Origin: Cognatishimia coralii
GTDB taxonomy: Bacteria; Pseudomonadota; Alphaproteobacteria; Rhodobacterales; Rhodobacteraceae
Assembly (NCBI RefSeq): GCF_037478305.1
Contig: NZ_JBBGAZ010000011.1
Location: 1-64,000 of the forward strand
Reading direction: 5' to 3'
DNA length: 64,000 bases
The notes under the pieces were generated by a model that was not told where the DNA came from, searched no databases, and saw only the letters and a list, made by a program, of their open reading frames with translations. Below, piece after piece: positions 18,091 through 25,454 of the stretch (position 1 is the first letter of the stretch; each line of letters opens with the position of its first letter). The translations under genes were made by a program, and so were the position numbers.

Positions 18091-18092
18091 GC

Positions 18093-19079
18093 TCAGACCC
18101 TCTCGATGATTTTTTCGCCAAACAGGCCCTGCGGCCTAAAGACGAGGAACAAAAGCGCCAGTACATAGGCGAACCAGTTCTCAGTTGCGCCGCCCACCAG
18201 AGGGCCGACGAGGAATTCAAACATCTTTTCACCGACACCGATAATCAGACCGCCCACGATGGCTCCGGGGATCGAGGTGAAGCCGCCGAGCATCAGAACC
18301 GGAAGGGCTTTGAGGGCAATCAGTGACAGCGAAAACTGCACGCCGGATTTGGTGCCCCACATGATGCCTGCAACCAGCGCGACGAACCCTGCAAGAGTCC
18401 AGACCATGACCCAGATGAAGTTCAGCGAAATGCCCACGGACAGCGCGGCTTGGTGATCATCCGCCACGGCGCGCATGGCGCGGCCCTGTTTGGTGTATTG
18501 CGCGAAAATGATCAGCGAGATCACAAGGAGCGCTGCAATGACCGTCGCCACAAGATCGAGGTTGTCGATAAAGAAGCCATAGCCGAACCAGCCATAGGTG
18601 GTCTCATCAATCAACAGGTTGATGCCTTGAGGCAGACCCACGTCGAGTTTCTTAATGTCAGAGCCCCACATCAGGTCGCCAAATCCTTCGAGGAAATAGG
18701 CCAGACCGATGGTCGCCATGAAAAGGATGATTGGTTCCTGACCCACCAGATGGCGGAAGATGAACTTTTGCACGCACCAGGCAAAAGCTGCCATGACTGC
18801 GACGGTGAAAGCGATGCCAAACACCGCTGGCAAATGCCAGCCAAAGTGGTGGATATGCGTACCAAAAATCGCGTTGATCAGATGGCTAAAGGGTACACGG
18901 CCCTCCATGATCCCAACCAAGGTCATCGCGGCAAAAAGCGCCATGACACCCTGGGCATAGTTAAAGATGCCCGAGGCTTTGTAGATCAAGACAAATCCCA
19001 GCGCGACAAGAGCATAAAGCACCCCGGCCATCAGGCCATTGAGGAAGACTTCCATGCCAAAGATAAAGGTATCAGGCAT
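18093..19079 (-). CDS. ABC transporter permease (LivH family)
   Basis: 328 residues and roughly eight membrane segments, with the characteristic LYALVALGFVLIYKASGIFNYAQG start and the ATPase-contact loop QGRAMRAVADDHQAALSVGI. It pairs with the LivM protein to form the membrane channel. The gap to livG upstream contains a twin-palindrome repeat, which may separate the expression of the two. Confidence 0.94.
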   Translation of the reverse strand: MPDTFIFGMEVFLNGLMAGVLYALVALGFVLIYKASGIFNYAQGVMALFAAMTLVGIMEGRVPFSHLINAIFGTHIHHFGWHLPAVFGIAFTVAVMAAFAWCVQKFIFRHLVGQEPIILFMATIGLAYFLEGFGDLMWGSDIKKLDVGLPQGINLLIDETTYGWFGYGFFIDNLDLVATVIAALLVISLIIFAQYTKQGRAMRAVADDHQAALSVGISLNFIWVMVWTLAGFVALVAGIMWGTKSGVQFSLSLIALKALPVLMLGGFTSIPGAIVGGLIIGVGEKMFEFLVGPLVGGATENWFAYVLALLFLVFRPQGLFGEKIIERV

Positions 19080-19106
19080 AAGCGCCTCCCTTTGAGGTCA
19101 AGTGTT

Positions 19107-19151
19107 CGAATTCTTTGAAAGAATTCGGCGCGGAGTTTTTGAAAAACTCCG
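19107..19151 (-). repeat. Twin 21-nt palindrome intergenic element, copy 1
   Basis: Two near-perfect 21-nt palindromes (19107-19127 with centre CTTTGAAAG, and 19131-19151 with centre TTTTTGAAAAA) are separated by GCG. The copy at 50614 has the same arrangement, with base changes matched on both sides of each stem. It lies between livG and livH. Relative to transcription the order of the two hairpins is the same as in copy 2. Confidence 0.85.
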
Positions 19152-19168
19152 TTTGGCGGGGGGTGAAA

Positions 19169-19987
19169 TCAGTCATGTGACACCCCCAGATAAGCGTCGA
19201 TAACCGCCTGATTGCTTCGCACTTCATCAGGCGTGCCGTCACCGATCTTTTTGCCGTAGTCCATCACAACCACACGGTCGCTCAGATCCATAACCACGCC
19301 CATGTCATGCTCGATCAGGGCAATCGTGGTGCCAAATTCGTCGTTCACATCGAGGATAAAGCGGCTCATGTCCTCTTTTTCTTCGACGTTCATCCCGGCC
19401 ATAGGCTCGTCCAGCAGCAGTATCGAAGGTTCCGCCGCCAAGGCGCGCGCAAGTTCGACGCGCTTTTTCAGACCATAGGGCAAGCGGCCAACGGGCGTTT
19501 TGCGGATGGATTGGATCTCGAGGAAATCGATGATCTTTTCCACGACCTCGCGGTTCGCGACCTCTTCGGCCTCGGCCTTGCCCTTCCAGATCGCTTGCGC
19601 AAAGAGGCCCGCTTTCATGTGGTTCAAACGACCGGTCATGATGTTGTCGAGAACGGTCATGCCCTCAAACAACGCAATGTTCTGGAAGGTCCGAGCAATG
19701 CCCTGTTGTGCCACCTGATAAGGCTTCATCGGCGGACGCAGCGCGCCTTTATAGTAAACGTCGCCTTCCTGCGGGTTATAGAACCCCGAGATCACGTTCA
19801 GCATCGAGGACTTCCCTGCCCCGTTCGGTCCAATGATCGCGCGGATTTCGCCCTCACGGATATCAAAGGAAATGTCCTTGATCGCCACCACGCCGCCAAA
19901 GCGCAGGGTGATGTTTTTCATCTCCATCACCACACCGCCAATGGTACGGCCGTCCTCGGTGACGTAGCTGTCGGAATTGTCTAGCAT
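19169..19987 (-). CDS. Branched-chain-amino-acid-type ABC transporter ATPase (LivG family)
   Basis: 272 residues. Walker A is GPNGAGKSSMLNVI, the signature region is the LPYGLKKRVELARAL variant usual in LivG, Walker B is ILLLDEPMAGMN, and the H-loop is IALIEHDMGVV. It begins 12 bp after the acyl-CoA synthetase stop, so synthetase and transporter share a transcript. It forms the ATPase pair with the LivF protein at 14773. Confidence 0.94.
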   Translation of the reverse strand: MLDNSDSYVTEDGRTIGGVVMEMKNITLRFGGVVAIKDISFDIREGEIRAIIGPNGAGKSSMLNVISGFYNPQEGDVYYKGALRPPMKPYQVAQQGIARTFQNIALFEGMTVLDNIMTGRLNHMKAGLFAQAIWKGKAEAEEVANREVVEKIIDFLEIQSIRKTPVGRLPYGLKKRVELARALAAEPSILLLDEPMAGMNVEEKEDMSRFILDVNDEFGTTIALIEHDMGVVMDLSDRVVVMDYGKKIGDGTPDEVRSNQAVIDAYLGVSHD

Positions 19988-19999
19988 CTCTGTCTTTCC

Positions 20000-21973
20000 T
20001 TATTCCGCAGCCACTTTTTGCGCCGCCGTCGGCACCACTGCCGCATCGCGCAATTGTAAGGTCGCGCTGATTGCGCCCTTGCGGCCGTCCTCATAGGTCA
20101 CTTCCGTGGTCGTCGAGACCTCAGAGCTGCCGTCATAGAGCGCGGTGACCAGGTCGTTGAACTTGTCCGCCACGATCACACGGCGCACCTTGCGGGTGCG
20201 GGTCATTTCACCGTCGTCGGCGTCGAGTTCCTTATGCAACACGAGGAAGCGGTGGATCTGACAGCCCGAGAGCATCGGGTCTTCGGCGACAGATTTATTC
20301 ACGGTTTCAACATGTTGCTGGATCGTATCCAGAACCTTCGGGTGGCCCGCCAGTTCCTGATACGACGCGTAAGCGATGTTGTTGCGCTCGGCCCAGTTGC
20401 CGACCGCTGTCAGGTCGATGTTGATGAAGGCCACACAGCGATCCTTGCCATTTCCAAACAACACGGCTTCCAGAATGTCTGGGTAGAACTTGAGTTTGTT
20501 CTCGACATATTTCGGGGCAAACATTGCACCATCGGCCATCTGACCCACGTCTTTCGCACGGTCGATGATCCGCAAATGCCCCGTCTTTTCTTCAAAGAAA
20601 CCTGCGTCACCTGTCGCAACCCAGCCCTCGCTATCTTTGGTCGAGGCCGTGGAGTCTGCGTTCTTGTAGTACTCCACAAAAACACCTGGCGAGCGGTAAA
20701 AGATCTCGCCCTTGTCGTCGATCTTGATCTCAACATCAGGTGCTGGCACGCCGACCGTGTCTGCGCGGACCTCGCCATCGGGCTGTAGAGTGATGAACAC
20801 CGAGGCTTCGGTCTGGCCATAAAGCTGTTTCAGGTTAATGCCCAAGGAGCGATAGAATTCGAAAATCTCCGGTCCAATCGCCTCGCCCGCGGTATAACCC
20901 ACACGCACGCGGCCAAAGCCCAGCGTATCCTTCAAGGGGCCATACACCAGCGCATTGCCGATGGCATACTGCAGCCGATCCATCGCGCCAACGGATTCAC
21001 CATCCAGAATTTTGCCGCCAACCTTCTTGGCGTGCTCCATATAGCGTTTAAACAGCCAGCGTTTGAACCGACCTGCGTCTTCCATGCGGATCATGACGTT
21101 GGTTAGCTGGTTTTCGAACACACGCGGCGGGGCGAAATAATATGTCGGGCCGATCTCGCGCAGATCGGTCATCATCGTGTCGGCACTTTCCGGGCAGTTC
21201 GTGCAGAACCCGCTCCAATAGGCCTGACCAATCGAGAAGATAAAGTCGCCAACCCATGCCATCGGCAGATAGGCGAGAATTTCCTCGTCCGGGCCGAGTT
21301 TATCGAACTCGCAGGCGTTTTTCGCGCTCTCAATGATATTTCGATTGCTCAGCACCACGCCCTTAGGCTTGCCGGTGGTGCCCGAAGTATAAAGCATCAC
21401 GCAGGTGCTGTCGTAAGTCAGCTTTTCGCTACGCGCTTTCAATTCAGCGGCATGTTTCGATTTCGCGGCGCGGCCTTGTTCCTGCAGCTTGCTGAACTGA
21501 TGCAGCTTGCCGTGGTCGTATTTCCGCATGCCGCGTGGATCCAGATAGACCATCTGATCAAAGTCGCTCAGTTGGTCCTGAACATCGATGACTTTGTCGA
21601 CCTGCTCTTGATCCTCGGCCACGACGTATTTCGCACCGCAATGGCCCAGGACATAGGCCATCTCTTCGGCAGCGGAGTCCTGATAGACCGGAACCGGCAC
21701 GGCGCCCACTGACTGAGCGGCTACCATGGTCCAATAGAAATATGGGCGATTGCGTCCGATGATCGCGATGAAATCGCCCTCGGCCACGCCCATCTCGAGA
21801 AACCCAAGCGCAAGCGCTTCGATCTCGTCAGCGGTTTCCGCCCAGGTCCAGCTTTGCCAGATCCCGAATTCTTTTTCACGATAGGCCGGTTTGTCGCCGA
21901 ATTGCGCGACATTACGGTTCAAGAGCGCCGGGATCGAAGCCAATCCCTGCGTCGCTTGCGACAGCTGTGTCAA
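20000..21973 (-). CDS. Long-chain-type acyl-CoA synthetase (AMP-binding)
   Basis: About 657 residues of the ANL superfamily. The P-loop is LYTSGTTGKPKGVVLS, the A5 region is QLYGQTEAS, and the A8 hinge is HLRIIDRAKDVGQM. It makes an acyl-CoA from a carboxylic acid, ATP and CoA. I place the start at a TTG (21973), because GGGAGG lies nine bases before it; the GTG at 22009 has no such site. It heads a seven-gene minus-strand cluster with the transporter and a PaaK-like ligase. The C terminus has a Thr/Val-rich tail of about 40 residues. The substrate could be a long-chain or an aromatic acid. Confidence 0.9.
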   Translation of the reverse strand: MTQLSQATQGLASIPALLNRNVAQFGDKPAYREKEFGIWQSWTWAETADEIEALALGFLEMGVAEGDFIAIIGRNRPYFYWTMVAAQSVGAVPVPVYQDSAAEEMAYVLGHCGAKYVVAEDQEQVDKVIDVQDQLSDFDQMVYLDPRGMRKYDHGKLHQFSKLQEQGRAAKSKHAAELKARSEKLTYDSTCVMLYTSGTTGKPKGVVLSNRNIIESAKNACEFDKLGPDEEILAYLPMAWVGDFIFSIGQAYWSGFCTNCPESADTMMTDLREIGPTYYFAPPRVFENQLTNVMIRMEDAGRFKRWLFKRYMEHAKKVGGKILDGESVGAMDRLQYAIGNALVYGPLKDTLGFGRVRVGYTAGEAIGPEIFEFYRSLGINLKQLYGQTEASVFITLQPDGEVRADTVGVPAPDVEIKIDDKGEIFYRSPGVFVEYYKNADSTASTKDSEGWVATGDAGFFEEKTGHLRIIDRAKDVGQMADGAMFAPKYVENKLKFYPDILEAVLFGNGKDRCVAFINIDLTAVGNWAERNNIAYASYQELAGHPKVLDTIQQHVETVNKSVAEDPMLSGCQIHRFLVLHKELDADDGEMTRTRKVRRVIVADKFNDLVTALYDGSSEVSTTTEVTYEDGRKGAISATLQLRDAAVVPTAAQKVAAE

Positions 21974-22009
21974 ATTTTTTCCTCCCTGAGCCTGCTTGCG
22001 CAGGTCCAC

Positions 22010-22168
22010 CGCCCTGAAAGCGATTCCTCACATCCATTAGGCGATAGGGAAAACTAAACCGTCAACTTTTTCCTGAACATTTCTCAATCCTTACGAATTG
22101 TAACAGTCGACATTATTCCCTTTTCGACCCAACCGTCCCGATGCTAGCCCTAGGAGAGGAGACGGATC
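22010..22168. promoter_or_regulatory. Divergent promoter region between ligase/transporter cluster and two-component system
   Basis: A 159-bp gap between the divergent acyl-CoA synthetase and kinase genes, A/T-rich in its centre (22048-22125). It must hold both promoters. No clear operator palindrome was found by eye. A strong ribosome site for the kinase (GGAGAGGAG) ends it. Confidence 0.5.
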
Positions 22169-24094
22169 ATGACACCTCGATCAGGACTATCGCAAACCGT
22201 TATTCAGGCCATGACAATAGCCGGTCTGAACCTGATCAAACAGGCTCTGTCGATCTATGACAGCGAGTTGCGCCTTGTGGTGGCCAACGAGCGTTTTCGC
22301 GAGATGTTTGAGATCCCCGATCACCTGATGCGCCCCGGCGCGAGCTTTGAGGAAACCATTCGTGTCATCGCGACACGCGGCGAATATGGCGATGTGGAGG
22401 ACATCGAAACGCTGGTAAAAGAACGCGTCGAACGCGCACTTGCGTTTGAGCCACATTACATGGAACGCGAGCGCGAAGACGGGCGCTGGATCAGCGTCGA
22501 AGGCTCTCCCTTGCCCGATGGCGGATGGGTGGCCGTCTATACTGACATCACGAACGTAAAGCGGCAGGAAGAATTGTTGCGCGGCAGGTCCGAGGAACTC
22601 TCGGAGACATTGCTCAAATACTCCGAAGATCTGGCCAGCGCGAACCGCAAGCTTGAAAGCACGGTCATTGCTTTGGAAGAAGCCAAACGGCTGGTATCAG
22701 ATTCTGAGGCCCGCATGCGCCTGACCACTGAAATGATGCCCGCCCATATCGCGCATGTAGGGCCCGACTATCGCTATACCTATTCAAACAGGCGACTGTC
22801 GTCAGTCATGCCCGGGCGGCCGCGCAATATCGTGGGCACGTTGATCAATGAAACGCTCGGCGCATCTGCTTACGCGCGTCTTGAGCCGCATCTGGAGACG
22901 GCTTTTGGCGGAGAACCGTCGGTCTTTGAATTCACCGATCAAGACAGCCAACGCCGCATCCGCGTCGCCCTAACCCCTGACGGAGAAGCGGCCGAGCGGC
23001 GGGGTGTCTACATCCTCTCCATGGACATTACCCAAGAAGCCCAGACCCGTGCCGCACTGCAACAAACACGTCGCCGCGAATTGGCGGCGCAGATGACCAG
23101 CGGTTTGGCGCATGATTTCTCAAACCTGCTGACCATCATTCTCGGCACCCAAAGCAAGCTGGAGAAGATGGACCTTGATGGGGCCGCCCGCGAGCTTGTG
23201 GACACGACGTTGACGGCGGCACGGCGCGGCGGCACGCTGCTCAATCAACTGGCCGATATGACAGGGCAACGCGCCCCGAAACTCGCGCGCCATCAGATCC
23301 GCGATCTTTTGCTGAACCTTCAATCTTTGGCGAAACCTGCGCTTGATGGGCAGGTCAGCCTGATGGTTAAGAACTATGTGCCCAACCGCGCGCTTTTGCT
23401 GGATGCGGGCGTGGTACAAGACAGCCTGTTGAACCTCATTCTGAATTCGCGCGACGCGCTGAATGGTGTTGGGCAAATAACCCTGACCGTTGATGTAGTG
23501 CAGGACATCTGGCTCAGGCTCGAAGTCCGCGACGACGGACCCGGGTTTAGCGAAGAGGCCTTGGCCAAAGGGCTAGATCCGTTCTTCACCACTAAAGGGT
23601 CCGAGGGCTCAGGCCTTGGCCTTCCGATGGTCTATGACATGGCCAAATTGATGGGCGGAGACGTGCGCCTGTCAAACACCGGCGAAGGCGCCGCCGTCTC
23701 GATCCGCCTACCCTTGCGGTGGGCGCGCGGGGCCGAGGCCCCGGGGCTCGTGCTCTTGGTCGAAGACAACCCCGATCTGCGCGGCGCAATCCGCGAGATG
23801 TTGACCGAACAGGGCCACACTGTAATCGAAACCGCTGTTGTCGAAGAGGCCTTGGCCCTGTTGGAGAACGTCCCAGATATCTCGCTGGTTTTGTCCGATA
23901 TCAAACTAGAAGGCGTGGCGACCGGCGTGGATCTGGCACGCAACGTCAATGGATCTTTGCCCTTGTTCTTGATGACCAGCCTGCCCGAAGATGATCCCCT
24001 ATACCTGCGCGCCGCCGCCCTAGCGCCTGTGCTGCGCAAACCTTTCGTCGCCAAGGATCTGGCCAGCTTTTTGAATGCCGAGGACTCAGAATGA
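22169..24094 (+). CDS. Hybrid PAS-domain sensor histidine kinase with receiver
   Basis: 641 residues and no membrane segment, so a cytoplasmic sensor. The order is a PAS domain (about 22-130), a coiled-coil (130-180), a second PAS (180-290), HisKA-type dimerisation with phospho-acceptor His315 in SGLAHDFSNLL, an ATPase domain (N box LNLILNSRDAL, G1 DDGPGF, G2 GSEGSGLGL), and a C-terminal receiver from about 527 (LVEDNPDLRG, phospho-Asp in LVLSDIKLEG). It overlaps the response regulator start by four bases. Being divergent from the transporter/ligase cluster it may sense that substrate. Confidence 0.93.
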   Translation: MTPRSGLSQTVIQAMTIAGLNLIKQALSIYDSELRLVVANERFREMFEIPDHLMRPGASFEETIRVIATRGEYGDVEDIETLVKERVERALAFEPHYMEREREDGRWISVEGSPLPDGGWVAVYTDITNVKRQEELLRGRSEELSETLLKYSEDLASANRKLESTVIALEEAKRLVSDSEARMRLTTEMMPAHIAHVGPDYRYTYSNRRLSSVMPGRPRNIVGTLINETLGASAYARLEPHLETAFGGEPSVFEFTDQDSQRRIRVALTPDGEAAERRGVYILSMDITQEAQTRAALQQTRRRELAAQMTSGLAHDFSNLLTIILGTQSKLEKMDLDGAARELVDTTLTAARRGGTLLNQLADMTGQRAPKLARHQIRDLLLNLQSLAKPALDGQVSLMVKNYVPNRALLLDAGVVQDSLLNLILNSRDALNGVGQITLTVDVVQDIWLRLEVRDDGPGFSEEALAKGLDPFFTTKGSEGSGLGLPMVYDMAKLMGGDVRLSNTGEGAAVSIRLPLRWARGAEAPGLVLLVEDNPDLRGAIREMLTEQGHTVIETAVVEEALALLENVPDISLVLSDIKLEGVATGVDLARNVNGSLPLFLMTSLPEDDPLYLRAAALAPVLRKPFVAKDLASFLNAEDSE

Positions 24095-24795
24095 GCGCCC
24101 CATTGATTACAATTCTGGATGATGAGGCTGGTGTGCGTCAGGTCCTTTCGGACGCTTTGGAAGAGGCCGGCTTTCAAACCATGGGCTTTGGCCGTGCAAC
24201 CGAGTTTGAAGCCGCCTTGCGACGGGTGACGCCCGATGTGTGCCTCGTTGATCTAAGCTTGCCTGACAAAGACGGACTGACGCTCGTGCATCGGCTGGCG
24301 CTGGAGCTGGGGGCGGCTGTCATTATCATTTCTGGCCGTGCGCAGGTTCAGGATCGGGTTACCGGATTAGAGCTGGGGGCCGATGACTATATCACCAAGC
24401 CTTTCGACCCTGCCGAAGTGGTGGCCCGCGTACGCGCACGCCTGCGCAAGGACCGCGCACAACCCCTCAACAGCTCGAACACAGCGAAGTTTAACGGCTG
24501 GACCGCGCATTTTGATCGCTATGTGCTGGAAGATCAGCACGGGGATGAAACCACCTTTAGTCACGCAGAAGGCGAGGTGCTGCGGTTGTTTCTGGACAGC
24601 CCCAAGCGATTGATCAACCGCGCGCAGATGCAGGAAACCTTGGGCGGGGCTGCGGGTGAAAGCTTTGATCGGGCGATGGATGTGCGGATCAGCCGATTGC
24701 GCACGAAGTTGCAAGAAGACCCGAAAAATCCGCGACTTATCAAGACGATCTATGGGGCCGGCTATATCTTTCTGGGCGATGTGTCTTGGGTTTGA
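24091..24795 (+). CDS. OmpR-family response regulator
   Basis: 234 residues: a receiver domain (acidic pocket LDDEAG, phospho-Asp54 in VCLVDLSLPD, Lys in ADDYITKPFDP) and a winged-helix DNA-binding domain ending in the motif LIKTIYGAGYIFLGD. It is translated with the hybrid kinase through an ATGA overlap. The probable targets are its own operon and the divergent ligase/transporter cluster; that is inferred from position. Confidence 0.94.
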   Translation: MSAPLITILDDEAGVRQVLSDALEEAGFQTMGFGRATEFEAALRRVTPDVCLVDLSLPDKDGLTLVHRLALELGAAVIIISGRAQVQDRVTGLELGADDYITKPFDPAEVVARVRARLRKDRAQPLNSSNTAKFNGWTAHFDRYVLEDQHGDETTFSHAEGEVLRLFLDSPKRLINRAQMQETLGGAAGESFDRAMDVRISRLRTKLQEDPKNPRLIKTIYGAGYIFLGDVSWV

Positions 24796-25149
24796 CCGTC
24801 AGAATTACGCAATATAAGCGGTAGGAAATGCCCCACACCCACAATATATAGACAACTCGCCCTAAACGGGATATGTTTGAGGCAGGAGTTTCAGATACCA
24901 TCTCTTCCTGGGTATCACTTCAGGGTTTTGCAGCGTTTCATCAGTGACCTGACTGAGAAGCGCGCGTGCAATTCACATCACACTCCCACTCCCCCGTGTG
25001 CGGGTCAGACGCCACGGGGGCTCTTTTTGGAAAGTCCGCCCTTGCCGAAGCGCACCACAATCAGCAGTGAAGATGTCTATATTTAGGCGGCAACCCTACC
25101 AGCACAACTATTTGTTGATTCGCACGTAAACACATGCCATAAACAACCT
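24796..25149. ncRNA. Gap with a terminator; possible small RNA or regulator 3' UTR
   Basis: No convincing protein is present; a 69-residue frame at 24877 runs through the terminator and lacks a ribosome site. The stretch ends transcription with a strong hairpin at 24991, almost 200 nt past the response regulator stop. That distance is long for an ordinary 3' end, so a small RNA of 100-180 nt is possible. No confident promoter was found. Low confidence. Confidence 0.3.
24991..25028 (+). terminator. Strong rho-independent terminator
   Basis: CCCCCGTG (24991-24998) pairs perfectly with CACGGGGG (25013-25020), loop of 14, followed by CTCTTTTT. It ends either the kinase/regulator transcript or a separate small RNA. 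Confidence 0.9.
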
Positions 25150-25395
25150 ATGGCAGAGTGCTTCCTGTATAGACACCTCCCCTCAAGCCCGCCGCGTTTC
25201 TATCGCGTCGAGATCGCTTATGATCTTTTTGATGATGTTGCCGTGATCTGCGAATGGGGTGTCGTCGGTGGGCTAAAACACAGGACATCCCAAAGCTTTG
25301 CCAACCTTCGCGAAGCCTCTCAACTGGCCGACGGGCTTCGCGAAGACGCGGTTCAGCGGGGATATCAGGAAGACGCTCTTAGCTGGCAAATGTAG
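25150..25395 (+). CDS. Small WGR-domain protein
   Basis: 81 residues, nearly all one WGR domain: FYRVEIAYDLFDDVAVICEWGVVGG followed by the helix FANLREASQLADGLREDAVQRGY. In PARP enzymes this domain binds nucleic-acid ends; free-standing bacterial versions are common and their role is unclear. The motif itself reads WGV instead of WGR. It converges on the formate dehydrogenase gene. Confidence 0.8.
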   Translation: MAECFLYRHLPSSPPRFYRVEIAYDLFDDVAVICEWGVVGGLKHRTSQSFANLREASQLADGLREDAVQRGYQEDALSWQM

Positions 25396-25418
25396 GTAAC
25401 TGCCGCCAGAGGGGGGTG

Positions 25419-25454
25419 CCTCCGGCGGGAGTATTTTCGGCAAGATGAAACCAG
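25419..25454 (+). repeat. GAGTATTT..GGCAAGATGAA intergenic repeat, with hairpin
   Basis: The core runs from GAGTATTTTC to GGCAAGATGAAA (25430-25450). Just before it CTCC-GGCG-GGAG forms a small hairpin followed by TATTTT, so this copy could act as a terminator for the WGR gene. It fills the gap between two convergent genes. Confidence 0.8.

Noticed and set aside
22093..22112. GAATTGTAACAG shared between the clpB promoter region and the kinase/synthetase gap
   Set aside because: A shared 12-mer is expected many times by chance in 64 kb; the flanks do not match.
24877..25086. Plus-strand 69-residue frame after the response regulator
   Set aside because: It runs straight through a strong intrinsic terminator and lacks a ribosome site.
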